This document shows, piece by piece, positions 8,292 to 17,221 of a stretch of DNA of 64,000 nucleotides. The first letter of the stretch is position 1; every line of letters begins with the position of its first letter. Origin of the DNA: Microbaculum marinum (GTDB lineage: Bacteria > Pseudomonadota > Alphaproteobacteria > Rhizobiales > Tepidamorphaceae); assembly GCF_042646165.1 (NCBI RefSeq), contig NZ_JBHRTC010000021.1. The stretch is one strand, 5' to 3'. A model generated the notes under the pieces. It was not told the origin of the DNA. It ran no database searches and was given only the letters and a program-made list of their open reading frames with translations. Made by a program: the position numbers and the translations under genes.

Positions 8292-9326
8292 CTAGCCGCC
8301 GAGTTCCGCGCGAACCTGGTCGCGCCCCTGCACCATGGCGGCGAGCTTGGCGTAGGCGATATCGCTCGGCAGATATTTCATGCCGCAATCGGGCGCCACC
8401 ACCAGCCGCTCCGCATCGATCCGTTCCAGTGCCCGGCGCAGCCGGGATGCGACGATCTCCGGCGTCTCCACCGTGTGGTCCTTCAGGTCGAGGACGCCGT
8501 ACATCACCTGCTTGTCGGGCAGCAGGTCGAGCATCGTCACGTCGAGGTTCGGCTGGGCCGCCTCGATCGAGATCTGCGTCGCGCGGCACTCGTTCAGCGG
8601 CCCGAGGAAGCTGTAGGCGTTCGGCTTCTCGGTGTGGACGTAGTGGCCGTATCCGAAGCAGACGTGGACGACGGTCGTCCCTTCAATGCCCTCGAGCGAC
8701 CGGTTGATCCCCTTGACCGCGAACCGCTCCGCCTCCTCGACGAAGGATTCGACGAACGGCTCGTCGAGCTGGACTATGTCGGCCCCCGCCGCCTTCAGGT
8801 CGCGCAATTCCTCGTTGACCGCCGCGGCGTAGGCCATCAGCAGCGCTTCCTTGTCGTGGTAGTGCTCGTCCTTGGCCAGCCGCATCATCGTGAACGGGCC
8901 CGGGACGGTGATCTTGATCGGGCGGTCGGTGATCGCCCGCATGTGCTCGATGTCGCGGACCTGCACGGGCCGGCTGCGGCGGATCTCGCCGACGACCCGC
9001 GGCACGATCTGGCGGGTCTTGTTGCGGCCCTCGACCTCTGCGGGATTGTCGATGTCGATACCGTCCAGCGCGGTGGCGAACCTGTTGAAATAGCTCTCCC
9101 GCCGGATCTCGCCGTCGGAGACGATGTCGAGGCCCACGGCCTCCTGCATCTTGACCGCCACGTAGGTCGCGTCGTCCTGCGCCTCCTCCAGATACGGCTC
9201 CGCCACCCGCCAGACCGAGGTCAGCCGCACCCGGGGCGGCTGGTTCGACATCATGAAGTCCTTGTCGACGAGCCAGTTGGGCTGCGGCAGGCTGCCGACG
9301 ACGGTGGTGGGCAAGAGCACGTCCAT
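8292..9326 (-). CDS. MetE-core-like (cobalamin-independent methionine synthase family) protein
   Basis: A 344-residue single-domain protein resembling the C-terminal catalytic half of MetE, a UROD/MetE-like TIM barrel. It opens with TTVVGSLPQP, carries SDGE, PGPFTM and QLDEPF, and has zinc-ligand-like His/Cys in VVHVCFGYGHY plus the late APDCGMKYL. Full MetE is about twice this length and needs the N-terminal half, so this is not ordinary methionine synthase. Family members include thiol alkyltransferases such as epoxyalkane:coenzyme M transferase. It has a strong AGGAGGA ribosome site. Its promoter region carries operator B. It probably moves an alkyl group to or from a thiol in the local pathway; the substrate is unknown. 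Confidence 0.78.
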   Translation of the reverse strand: MDVLLPTTVVGSLPQPNWLVDKDFMMSNQPPRVRLTSVWRVAEPYLEEAQDDATYVAVKMQEAVGLDIVSDGEIRRESYFNRFATALDGIDIDNPAEVEGRNKTRQIVPRVVGEIRRSRPVQVRDIEHMRAITDRPIKITVPGPFTMMRLAKDEHYHDKEALLMAYAAAVNEELRDLKAAGADIVQLDEPFVESFVEEAERFAVKGINRSLEGIEGTTVVHVCFGYGHYVHTEKPNAYSFLGPLNECRATQISIEAAQPNLDVTMLDLLPDKQVMYGVLDLKDHTVETPEIVASRLRRALERIDAERLVVAPDCGMKYLPSDIAYAKLAAMVQGRDQVRAELGG

Positions 9327-9437
9327 GTTTCCTCCTGGGCGGTCGGTTGTCGGTGCGCCCCGTGCGGGCCGCCGGCCCGTTCTGTCGGGGCGAACCTACG
9401 ACAGGCCGATCGCGTCCCGTAGGATGCATCCTGCGAA

Positions 9438-9454
9438 GTTTCATCAGACGAAAA
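9438..9454. promoter_or_regulatory. Putative IclR operator B (GTTTC-N7-GAAAA)
   Basis: GTTTCATCAGACGAAAA has the same TTTC-N7-GAAA core as sites A, C and D. It lies between the end of the IclR gene and the start of the MetE-like/PanE-like pair, about 110 bases upstream of their first codon. That placement suits control of the pair by the adjacent regulator. Confidence 0.5.
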
Positions 9455-9481
9455 CCCGCCGTGACGGGTCGATCCAGCCTG

Positions 9482-10444
9482 TCAGAACTCGGGATCGACG
9501 TCCTCGACCTGGTGGTCGAGACCGGCGGCGCCGGTGCTCAGGAACGCCAGCGCGTCGTCGATCTTCCTGGTCGTGCTGCGCAGCGGCTCGATGATCTGCT
9601 CGTGCACGCACTCCTCGGGCACCGCGGTGGTGAAGAAGCTCAGCGTGATCATGCCGTGCACGACGGACTCTTCGCGGATCGGCATGGCGACGGTGGTGCG
9701 CCGATACGGCCATGTGCGGGGCTCTCGCATGGCGTAGCCGTCGATGCGGGCCTGCATCAGCAACGCGCGAAACTTGCGCTCCTCGACGGGGCCGAAGCCG
9801 CGGTCGGGGTCGCGGCGGAACCGGTCGATATGCGAATCCCGCTCCTCGTCGGAACAGAACGCCAGGTAGGCCCTGCCCATCGAGGATGTCTGCAGGTCCG
9901 ACTTCAGCCCCAGCACCGGTTCCGACGCCCATGGGCTGATCGTGCCGGTCCAGAAGCGGATGGACACCTTGTCGCCGTCGACGACGCCAATGCCGCTCGG
10001 CCATTTCGTGCGCCGGGTCAGGCTGATCGCCAGCGGCCTCGACACTTCGATGACGCGGGGGATGCCGTCGTAGCCCTGGCTCAGTTCGCGGACGCGCGAC
10101 GTGACCCGGTAGCCGCCGCACATGTTGTCGCGCACGACGTAGTTTTCCGTCATCAGCGTCTCGAGCAGTCGGACGATGGTGGACTTCGGCAGCTTCAGCT
10201 CTTCGTGGATACTGTTCAGCGAGGCGATCCGCAGCCTGTTCACCACGTTGAGGATATCGAGCGCCCGGCGCACCGACTCCACGGTGGGGTAGGATCGGTG
10301 CGACACGTCGGTGACGCCGCGCCGCGAGTTCGCGCGACACGTCACGCCCAGGTCCGAACCGATCTCGCTCTGCAGCGACGTTGAAACGTTTCCCGCCGCG
10401 CCGCCACCCATTGCGATACCGGCTTCTTCGGCCGTGGCCCCCAT
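9482..10444 (-). CDS. IclR family transcriptional regulator (copy 1)
   Basis: A 320-residue IclR-type regulator. After a variable 45-residue N-terminus comes the winged HTH (SVRRALDILNVVNRLRIASLN...KSTIVRLLETL), then the ligand-binding domain with SSMGRAYLAFC and the PRTWPYRRTT segment. A GGGGAGGA ribosome site precedes the ATG at 10444. It is closely paralogous to the gene at 22134-23096, with the same length and shared NMCGGYRVTSRVREL and TWPYRRTT. It lies immediately upstream of the MetE-like/PanE-like operon and operator B, and probably controls them. It could act as repressor or activator, since the family does both. Confidence 0.9.
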   Translation of the reverse strand: MGATAEEAGIAMGGGAAGNVSTSLQSEIGSDLGVTCRANSRRGVTDVSHRSYPTVESVRRALDILNVVNRLRIASLNSIHEELKLPKSTIVRLLETLMTENYVVRDNMCGGYRVTSRVRELSQGYDGIPRVIEVSRPLAISLTRRTKWPSGIGVVDGDKVSIRFWTGTISPWASEPVLGLKSDLQTSSMGRAYLAFCSDEERDSHIDRFRRDPDRGFGPVEERKFRALLMQARIDGYAMREPRTWPYRRTTVAMPIREESVVHGMITLSFFTTAVPEECVHEQIIEPLRSTTRKIDDALAFLSTGAAGLDHQVEDVDPEF

Positions 10445-10623
10445 TCCATCCTCCCCAGGATCCGTCCCGAACCGTGATGGCGCGGGTGCACCGTCTTTTG
10501 GCTATGTGCGGGCTTTGCGCCGCTTATTGTGACGATTGTCCGGAACTATACCGGCAAGGGGAAGCGGCGACCAGACGACCGGAAGGTACGCCGAAGGTGC
10601 AGGCTTCAATCGCGGTTTCGGGA

Positions 10624-11937
10624 TCAGTAAGCGGCTTCGTAGGCGGCGCAGACCTCCGGCTCCGATTTGCCGTCGAGGCAGGCCATCTCCCCGGTCTTGT
10701 GGAGACGGTAGACCTCGACGAACTGCGGACCGAACCAGCCGGTCACGGTCGGGTTCGAGACGAACCGCTCGAGCGCTTCGCTAAGTCCCTGCGGCAGTCG
10801 CATCAGGCCGCGGCGCGAAAGCTCGTCCGGCGCAAGCAGCGACAGGTCTTCCGCGGTAACGTCTGGAACCTCCAGATCCTCCTCGATCCCCTGCACGCCG
10901 GCATGAACGAGGGCGGCCAGCTGCAGGTACGGACTGGCGCTGGCATCGGCTGCGCGAAACTCGAAGTTGAACTGGCGCGCCTTGTCGATGTCGCTCATCG
11001 CCGACAGCGGGCAGATGCGTACCGACGCCTCGCGGTCCTGCATGCCGAGATTGTTGAACGCCGCGCTCCATCTGTGCGGTGTCAGCCGTATGTAGGACAC
11101 CACGCTCGGCGCGGTCAGCGCCAGGATCGAGTCGAGGTACTTCAGGACGCCGGCGATGAACTGGCCGGCTGGCTTCGACAGACCATTCGGGCCGTCCGGG
11201 TCGTAGGTCGCCGGAGCCCCGGCAGCATCGACCAGGCTCATGTGGATATGCACACCGTTGCCGACGGAGGCGGGATCGCGTAGCGGCGTGAACGTCACCG
11301 CCGTGCCGAACGACGCGGCGACCGCATGGACCAGTTCGCGCAGGATGACCGCCCGATCGGCCGAGGTCACGCCGATCGCCGGTCCCATGGTTACTTCGTA
11401 CTGGTCCGGGCCGTATTCCTTCATGATCGTGTCGGGCTCCAGGTCGGCGGCCCGCATCGCCCCCATCAGCGCCTCGGAGAAGGCGCGCTGCGCCCGGAAG
11501 CCGGAGTGGGTGTAGGCGCCGCCGATCGGATTGGCGCCCGTCTTGAACTGGAATTCGTGCTCGAACGTGCTGTTGAGCGACAGGCCGGCGACCTGCTCGA
11601 GGCGCGCCAGGGCAGCCTTCAGGATCGAGCGCGTGCAGCAGGCCCAGGCGGTTCCGTCGGTGTGACGGAGGTCGCCGAGCACGAAATCCTCCGCCAGGCC
11701 CATCTCTTCGGATCGCAGCGAGACGCGCGTCGCCTCGTCGGGGATCAGCACCATGTCGCCGAGCGATCCGAACGGGGTCTCGGCGATCACGTCGAAACAG
11801 GTGATCTGCACGTTGGTCGGGGCCCAGCCGATGCCGCGTTTCAGGCGCTTGTCGAAATCCGCGGCCGGATAGCCCTTGCCGCGCGTCCGCCCGGCGATGT
11901 CGTTCGTGCAGGCATAGACGACGTCCTCACTCTTCAT
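10624..11937 (-). CDS. Glutamine synthetase family protein (gamma-glutamyl ligase-like)
   Basis: A 437-residue glutamine-synthetase-fold enzyme. Visible landmarks are EHEFQF (metal-binding glutamates), GPDQYEVTMGPA, the GNGVHIHMSL ATP/metal segment, and NFEFRAADASASPYL. The family ranges from GlnA to catabolic gamma-glutamyl ligases such as PuuA, which activate amines with glutamate. The N-terminus is shorter than in true GlnA and the usual GlnA adenylylation region is not evident, so a catabolic role is likelier. The ATG at 11937 has GGGGGA five bases upstream and overlaps the end of the RpiR gene by 11 bases, so the two form one operon. Confidence 0.83.
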   Translation of the reverse strand: MKSEDVVYACTNDIAGRTRGKGYPAADFDKRLKRGIGWAPTNVQITCFDVIAETPFGSLGDMVLIPDEATRVSLRSEEMGLAEDFVLGDLRHTDGTAWACCTRSILKAALARLEQVAGLSLNSTFEHEFQFKTGANPIGGAYTHSGFRAQRAFSEALMGAMRAADLEPDTIMKEYGPDQYEVTMGPAIGVTSADRAVILRELVHAVAASFGTAVTFTPLRDPASVGNGVHIHMSLVDAAGAPATYDPDGPNGLSKPAGQFIAGVLKYLDSILALTAPSVVSYIRLTPHRWSAAFNNLGMQDREASVRICPLSAMSDIDKARQFNFEFRAADASASPYLQLAALVHAGVQGIEEDLEVPDVTAEDLSLLAPDELSRRGLMRLPQGLSEALERFVSNPTVTGWFGPQFVEVYRLHKTGEMACLDGKSEPEVCAAYEAAY

Positions 11938-12826
11938 GCGAGTCCCCCTTCTCGATGGTTCGGTTGCCGGATAGCGAAAACCGGATCTTGTCCCAGGATT
12001 CGATGCGCTTGCGCGTCGCCGGCCAGTCGGCTTCCGAGACACGGACGATCATCGCCTCCACCAGCGTCACCAGACAGACCTGCGTATCCCATGCCGTCTC
12101 CATCTCGATCGGCAGCGCGAAGATGTGCGTGCTGTGACCGGCAACCGGCGACAGCCACTTGTCGGTGATTGCCACCACGGTCGACTGGCGCTGCTCGGAG
12201 ATGACCTGCGCCAGTTCGGCGAGGGCCGGCTGGTAGCGCCGCAGGTCGAAGAATATCACCACATCCTGCTTGCGCATCCGCAGCACGTATTCCGGCCAGA
12301 TCTCCGGATCGGACGGCAGGTGGTAGATCCGGCTGCGGATCTGCCGGAGATGCACCGACAGGAGTTGCGCGATGCTGTCCGTCACCCGGCCGCCCAGGAT
12401 GAATATGTTGCGCGACGGGTCGGCGATCAGCCCGCAGACCTTGTCGAACTGCTGCGGCGGGATGCTCTCGGCCATGTACTTCATCTGGCCGACCAGCCGG
12501 TAGGTGTAGTCGGTCAGGAAATGGGTGTCGCGCGACGGCGCTTCGGTCAGCTTCAGCTCGATCGGCGACAGCTCGCGCTGCTTCAGTTCGCCGATCAGGC
12601 GGCGCTGGAAGTCCTGGTAGCCGCTGCAGCCGATCTTGGCAATGAACCGGGTGATCGACGGCGCGCTGACGCGGGTCCGCGCGGCGAGTTCCTGGATGGT
12701 CGCCAGTCCCCCGTAGGGATAGTCGGCAAGGACCACGCTCGCCACCTTCTGCTCACTGGCGGTGAGCGTCGGCATGGCGTCGGTAATGACGGCCCTCAAG
12801 CTCTCCTGGTCGGCGGTTTCGCCCAT
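11927..12826 (-). CDS. MurR/RpiR family transcriptional regulator
   Basis: A 299-residue RpiR-type regulator. The N-terminal HTH_6 domain has TASEQKVASVVL and the recognition-helix segment SAPSITRFIAKIG. The C-terminal SIS domain runs from about residue 125 to 260 (IFILGGRVTDSIAQLL... VVAITDKWLSPVA). SIS domains usually sense a phosphorylated or acidic metabolite. It is co-operonic with the GS-like gene and divergent from the amidohydrolase operon starting at 13032. A long inverted repeat lies between them, so it probably controls both directions. Confidence 0.9.
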   Translation of the reverse strand: MGETADQESLRAVITDAMPTLTASEQKVASVVLADYPYGGLATIQELAARTRVSAPSITRFIAKIGCSGYQDFQRRLIGELKQRELSPIELKLTEAPSRDTHFLTDYTYRLVGQMKYMAESIPPQQFDKVCGLIADPSRNIFILGGRVTDSIAQLLSVHLRQIRSRIYHLPSDPEIWPEYVLRMRKQDVVIFFDLRRYQPALAELAQVISEQRQSTVVAITDKWLSPVAGHSTHIFALPIEMETAWDTQVCLVTLVEAMIVRVSEADWPATRKRIESWDKIRFSLSGNRTIEKGDSHEE

Positions 12827-12868
12827 TGCCGCGAGGCCTCCCGATGCTGCGAGCGACTATCCCACTCT

Positions 12869-12920
12869 GAAAAAATCCGATCAACAACAAACATGCGATT
12901 GACTTTGACGGATATTTTTC
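12869..12920. promoter_or_regulatory. Inverted repeat in RpiR / amidohydrolase divergent promoter
   Basis: The arms GAAAAAATCCG (12869-12879) and CGGATATTTTTC (12909-12920) are inverted, differ by one inserted base, and are separated by 29 bases (about four helical turns centre to centre). They sit in an AT-rich stretch upstream of both the RpiR gene and the plus-strand catabolic operon. A binding site for RpiR is the simplest reading; this is inference. Confidence 0.5.
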
Positions 12921-13031
12921 GTTCCAATCCTGATCAGGGTTTGCGCCTGGAACGATGGCGGAGCGTCGCAGATTCTCGCCCGCCGGGTGAGCGGAAACGG
13001 CGCCTTCGGCGGGCGGCAACGGGGGACCGAC

Positions 13032-13835
13032 TTGCGCACGGAGACAGTCACCGCGCCGATAGCGACAGGCCTTCTGGCGGCCGACGATCCCGAGCCGTTC
13101 GAAATCGTCAATCCCGGCGGCCGCGGCCGCGTGGTGCTGCTGTGCGAGCATGCCGGTCGCGCCGTGCCGGCCGCGCTCGGCGACCTCGGCATCGCCCCGG
13201 CCGATTTCGACCGCCACATCGCCTGGGACATCGGCGCCGACGCCGTATCGCGACGACTGTCTTCGCTGCTCGATGCGCCGCTGGTGTCGCAGCCCTACTG
13301 CCGGCTGGTGGTCGACTGCAACCGCAGCTACGGCGTCGCCGACTGCTTCCCGGAGATCAGCGACACCGTCGTCGTCCCCGCCAACGCGGCCCTCAGCGAA
13401 GCGGACCGGCGGGCGCGGTTTGCGGAGATCCACTCGGTCTACCACGAGGCGGTCAGCGACGTGCTCGACGCGCGACCGCACGGCGGCGCCACAGTCCTCG
13501 TCTCCATCCACAGCTTCACGCCCCGGCTTGCCGCCGACGGCCTGCAGCGCCCCTGGGAGATCGGCCTCCTGTTCAATCGGGACGACCGCCTGGCGCGCCG
13601 GCTGATGGCGTCGATGAAGGCGCTGCGGCCCGAGCTGAACGCGGCCTTCAACGAACCCTATTTCGGCAGCGACCTGACCGACTACGCGATCCCGATCCAC
13701 GGCGAACGGCGCGGCATCGAGCATGTCCTGATCGAGATCCGCAACGACCTGATCTCAACAGCCTCCGGCCAGGCGGACTGGGCCGTCTTCATCGGCGAGG
13801 CGATCCGCGACGCCGTGCCGGAACAGCAGGAATAG
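13032..13835 (+). CDS. N-formylglutamate amidohydrolase family protein
   Basis: A 267-residue FGase/HutG-type metallohydrolase. It shows LLCEHAGRAVP near the N-terminus, CRLVVDCNRSYG, the IHSFTP metal-binding segment, and the ERRGIEHVLIEIRNDLI C-terminal block. The family hydrolyses N-formyl or N-acyl amino acids. TTG at 13032 is preferred because GGGGGA lies five bases upstream; an in-frame GTG at 12987 lacks a ribosome site. It heads the operon with the isochorismatase-like, M20 and Liv genes. Histidine catabolism is possible, but no hutH, hutU or hutI is present, so another amide or formyl compound is likelier. Confidence 0.82.
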   Translation: MRTETVTAPIATGLLAADDPEPFEIVNPGGRGRVVLLCEHAGRAVPAALGDLGIAPADFDRHIAWDIGADAVSRRLSSLLDAPLVSQPYCRLVVDCNRSYGVADCFPEISDTVVVPANAALSEADRRARFAEIHSVYHEAVSDVLDARPHGGATVLVSIHSFTPRLAADGLQRPWEIGLLFNRDDRLARRLMASMKALRPELNAAFNEPYFGSDLTDYAIPIHGERRGIEHVLIEIRNDLISTASGQADWAVFIGEAIRDAVPEQQE

Positions 13836-13840
13836 GCGCC

Positions 13841-14509
13841 ATGGCGAGCGAGTTGACCCGCGACGTACCTCTCGATGCCGGCCAGTCGGCGCTCCTGTTC
13901 ATCGACGTGCAGAACTTCTGTGCCCGCCGCGACGGCGGCGAGTTCAAGGACACGCCTGCTTCCGACTTCGACGGCAAGTACGCCTACTACTTCGACCGCC
14001 TCGCCAACGTCGCGGTTCCCAACATGCGCAGGCTGCAGGTGGCCTGCCGGAAGGCCGGCGTCGAGGTGATGTACACGACGATCGAGAGCCTGACGCTGGA
14101 CGGGCGCGACCGCAGCCTCGACTACAAGATCACCGGCTTCCACGTGCCGAAGGGATCCTGGGACGGCAAGGTGATCGACGAGATTGCGCCGGGCGACGAC
14201 GAGATCGTGCTGCCGAAGACCTCCTCCAGCGTCTTCGTCTCCACCCACATCGACTACATCCTGCGCAATCTCGGGGTGAGGCAGATCGTGCTGTGCGGGC
14301 TGGTCACCGACCAGTGCGTTGAATCCGCGGTGCGCGACGCCTGCGACCTCGGCTACCTGGTCACCCTCGTGCCGGATGCCTGCGCGACCTACAGCCAGGA
14401 GCGGCACGACCACTCCCTGAAGACCATCCGCGGCTACTGCCGACAGGTCACGACCGACGCCCTGATCGGCGAACTGGAGCAGGGCTCCGAAACGGAGCCG
14501 GGACGCTGA
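13841..14509 (+). CDS. Isochorismatase-family cysteine hydrolase
   Basis: A 222-residue cysteine hydrolase of the isochorismatase/nicotinamidase fold. The triad is visible as Asp in LLFIDVQNF, Lys in LPKTSSS and Cys in LVTDQCVESAVRDA, the usual GxxTxxCVxxTxRdA position. Relatives hydrolyse amides such as biuret, N-carbamoylsarcosine, ureidoacrylate or nicotinamide. It starts five bases after the upstream stop. Its position between an amidohydrolase and a deacylase fits stepwise breakdown of an amide-containing compound. The substrate cannot be named from sequence. Confidence 0.85.
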   Translation: MASELTRDVPLDAGQSALLFIDVQNFCARRDGGEFKDTPASDFDGKYAYYFDRLANVAVPNMRRLQVACRKAGVEVMYTTIESLTLDGRDRSLDYKITGFHVPKGSWDGKVIDEIAPGDDEIVLPKTSSSVFVSTHIDYILRNLGVRQIVLCGLVTDQCVESAVRDACDLGYLVTLVPDACATYSQERHDHSLKTIRGYCRQVTTDALIGELEQGSETEPGR

Positions 14510-14555
14510 CCGAAGTGCCGCCCGGCCGACACCGCCAGCAACAAGGGGAATGCCG

Positions 14556-15872
14556 ATGCCCGCAGCAGAAGACGCAGTAAAGGCCGCCTGGAAAGCGCTC
14601 GACGACGACCCCGATTACGACGTCGGCCTGACGCAGGACCTCGTCCGCATTCCCTCGGTCAACCCGAAGTTCGTCACCGATCCCGACATCAACAGGGAAG
14701 CGGAGGTCCAGGACCGCATCCAGCAGGAAGTCGAGGGCCTGGGCTTCACCAGCGAACGCTGGGACGTCTTTCCAGGCCGGCCGAACCTCGTTTCCGACCT
14801 TGCCGGCAGCGAGGAAAAAAGCCTGATCCTGTGCGGCCATGTCGACGTGGTGCCGATCGGCGAGCGGTCGGACTGGACGGTCGACCCGTTCGGCGGCGAG
14901 ATCAGGGACGGCAGGCTCTACGGCCGCGGCGCCGTCGACATGAAGAGCGGCGTCGCCGCCTGCATCGCGGCCGCCCGCGCGATCCGCAAGGCCGGCATCG
15001 AGCTGGAAGGCCGCCTGTCGATCCACACCGTCGTCGACGAGGAGGCCGGCGGCTTCGGCGCGATGGACGCGGTGGCGAAGGGCAAGCTCGCCAGGGCGGC
15101 GATCGTCGCCGAGCCGACCTGGGGCGACATCCAGCCGAGCGAAGGCGGGCTCTACTGGGTCCGCGTCACGGTGCGCGGCCGCCAGGGCCATGCCGGCTTC
15201 CGCTTCAACGAGGTCTGGCCGCAGCACGACAAGCCCGGCCGCCTGCAGCAGAGCGTCAACGCCATCGAGCTTGCCAACCGCTTCCTGTCGGCCCTGCGCG
15301 ACTTCGAGAGCATCCGCTGCCGCACCACCAGCCATCCCCTCGTGCCGGCCGGCCTCAACACGATCAGCCCGGGCGTCATGCGCGCCGGCGCCGGGCTCGG
15401 CCCCGACGGGCTGCCGATCATCATGACCAACCCCGCCATCATTCCGGACGTCGCGGTGATCGACCTCGACTACAAGTTCCTGCCCAACGAGTCGCCGGAC
15501 GAGGTGCGCGCCGAGTTCGAGAACTTCGTCCATCATTTCTGCCAGCAGGACCGCTGGCTGCGCGATCACCCCATCAAGATCGAATGGTCGCTGGGCGGCC
15601 TCTACTTCCCGCCGATGGACACGCCGCTCGACCATCCGATCGTCAAGTCGCTGGTCAGGCGCAAGGGGCAGGTCGGCAAGGCGCCGCAGATCAGGGGTTT
15701 CGAGGCCGTGACCGACGCCGCCCATTACGCAGGCGCCGGCGTCGACTCGGTGATCTTCGGCCCGAGCGGCGACGGCTTCCACGGCGACGACGAGTACGTC
15801 GACATCGCCGCGCTGCAGGAAACCACCAGGACTATCGCCGCCGCCATCATCGACTGGTGCGGCGTGCGCTGA
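14556..15872 (+). CDS. M20 family ArgE/DapE-type deacylase
   Basis: A 438-residue zinc-dependent M20 amidohydrolase. The metal-binding motifs are LILCGHVDVVP, GRGAVDMKSGVA, the catalytic VVDEEAGGFG, and a late GPSGDGFHGDDEYV histidine. Between them sits the dimerisation/lid domain. The family removes acyl, carbamoyl or succinyl groups from amino acids. The ATG at 14556 lies six bases after AAGGGGA; an ATG at 14550 abuts the same site. In the same operon as the HutG-like and isochorismatase-like hydrolases and Liv importer 1, it probably acts on an N-acyl amino acid or related amide. Confidence 0.9.
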   Translation: MPAAEDAVKAAWKALDDDPDYDVGLTQDLVRIPSVNPKFVTDPDINREAEVQDRIQQEVEGLGFTSERWDVFPGRPNLVSDLAGSEEKSLILCGHVDVVPIGERSDWTVDPFGGEIRDGRLYGRGAVDMKSGVAACIAAARAIRKAGIELEGRLSIHTVVDEEAGGFGAMDAVAKGKLARAAIVAEPTWGDIQPSEGGLYWVRVTVRGRQGHAGFRFNEVWPQHDKPGRLQQSVNAIELANRFLSALRDFESIRCRTTSHPLVPAGLNTISPGVMRAGAGLGPDGLPIIMTNPAIIPDVAVIDLDYKFLPNESPDEVRAEFENFVHHFCQQDRWLRDHPIKIEWSLGGLYFPPMDTPLDHPIVKSLVRRKGQVGKAPQIRGFEAVTDAAHYAGAGVDSVIFGPSGDGFHGDDEYVDIAALQETTRTIAAAIIDWCGVR

Positions 15873-15903
15873 ACGAAGCAGACAACAACAGGGGAACAAG
15901 ACG

Positions 15904-17139
15904 ATGAAACTCAAGGGTTTGATGAAGGGTGCGTTGTTCGCCGCATCGGTTTTCGCGGTCCTGCCCGCCCATGCGCAGGACAAGGTCGCCAAGATCGGCG
16001 TGCTGGCGCCGCTGACGGGCGGCGCGGCGGCCGACGGCGCCGAGATGGTCAACGGCGCCAGGCTCGCCGTCGACGAGATCAACGCCGCCGGCGGCGTTGC
16101 AGGCTACAAGCTGGAGGTCGTGGTCGGCGACACCCAGGACCAGGCCGCCGACAGCGTCACCAGCGCCTTCGAGCGACTGGCCGGAGACCGCGACGTCAAC
16201 GCGATCGTCACCGGCTATGCCAGCGGCAGCAACTTCGAGATCGAGCTGATGGCCGAGCAGGAGATGCCCTACCTCATCTCCGCAAACTCGGCGCAGACGC
16301 GCGACATCATCGCGCCCAGCCCGGACGATTTCCCGACCGTCTGGTCGATCACGCCGTCCTACGATGCCTACGAGACCGAAATGGTTCCGGTGATCGACGA
16401 ACTCGCCAGCAGCGGCAAGCTCAAGCTGCCCAACAAGAAGGTCGCGCTGATCTCCTCCGACAACCCCTATTCCAAGACGATCATGGAGGGCCTGAAGAAG
16501 AACTTCGAGGCGGCCGGCTGGACGGTGACCTCGTCGGACCTGCTGCCGTTCGGCGAGATCAGCGACTGGCGCGCCTTCCTGGCCGGCGTCCGGCAGGATG
16601 CCCCTGCCCTGATCATCAACACCGACTACCTGCCGGGCAACGCCGCCAAGTTCATGACCCAGTTCCTCGAGGAGCCGACGGACAGCCTGGTGTTCATCCA
16701 GTACGCGCCGTCGGTGCCCGAATTCCTCGACCTCACCAAGGATCAGGCGACGGGGGTCGTCTACAACCTGCTCGGCGGCGTCCTGAACACGCCGAAGAAC
16801 CCGCGCGCCGCGGAGGTCGTCAAGAAGTACGAGGACAAATACGGCAACCAGCCTGGCACCTACGGGCCGGCACTCTACGAACAGGTCTACCTCTATGCCG
16901 ACGCTCTGGAAAAGGTCGGTGACCCGACCAAGCGCCTGGAGATCGGCGAGGCGCTCGGCGCCTCCGAGAAGCAGATCGCGGCGGGAATGCTGAAGTTCGA
17001 TCCCGAGACCCACCTCGCGGTACAGGGCAACGACGGCATCCCGATCCAGTTCTACCAGATCTGGGACGGCGAGCGGGTGCTGTTCTACCCGGGCAGCTAC
17101 GCGACGGGCGAGTTCCAGATGCCGCCGTGGATGCAGTAA
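15904..17139 (+). CDS. Liv importer 1 substrate-binding protein
   Basis: Periplasmic receptor of the Peripla_BP_6 / LivJ type, 411 residues, with a Sec signal peptide ending PAHA near residue 24. The mature part begins KIGVLAPLTGGAAADG and includes VNGARLAVDEINAAGG and a GYASGSN ligand-pocket segment. Such proteins bind branched-chain or other amino acids, amides and aromatic acids. GGGGA lies upstream of the ATG. It belongs with the ATP-binding and permease genes to 20587. The preceding amide-hydrolysing enzymes suggest an amide or N-acyl compound as ligand, which is inference. Confidence 0.9.
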   Translation: MKLKGLMKGALFAASVFAVLPAHAQDKVAKIGVLAPLTGGAAADGAEMVNGARLAVDEINAAGGVAGYKLEVVVGDTQDQAADSVTSAFERLAGDRDVNAIVTGYASGSNFEIELMAEQEMPYLISANSAQTRDIIAPSPDDFPTVWSITPSYDAYETEMVPVIDELASSGKLKLPNKKVALISSDNPYSKTIMEGLKKNFEAAGWTVTSSDLLPFGEISDWRAFLAGVRQDAPALIINTDYLPGNAAKFMTQFLEEPTDSLVFIQYAPSVPEFLDLTKDQATGVVYNLLGGVLNTPKNPRAAEVVKKYEDKYGNQPGTYGPALYEQVYLYADALEKVGDPTKRLEIGEALGASEKQIAAGMLKFDPETHLAVQGNDGIPIQFYQIWDGERVLFYPGSYATGEFQMPPWMQ

Positions 17140-17221
17140 CGACGCTCATCGGATCCCGGCTGGCGTTCGCGGCGGACATATCGTTGCCGTGAACGCCGCC
17201 GATCCACTCCGGATATCTGCC

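Noticed and set aside
12125..13840. A plus-strand open frame running from within the RpiR gene into the isochorismatase-like gene, suggesting a fusion
   Set aside because: Only its last 222 residues are recognisable and they have their own ATG (13841). The upstream part overlaps the real RpiR and HutG-like genes in other frames.
13032..15872. Histidine utilisation (hut) cluster
   Set aside because: Only a HutG-like enzyme is present. hutH, hutU, hutI and a HutC-type regulator are missing, and the neighbours are other amide hydrolases.
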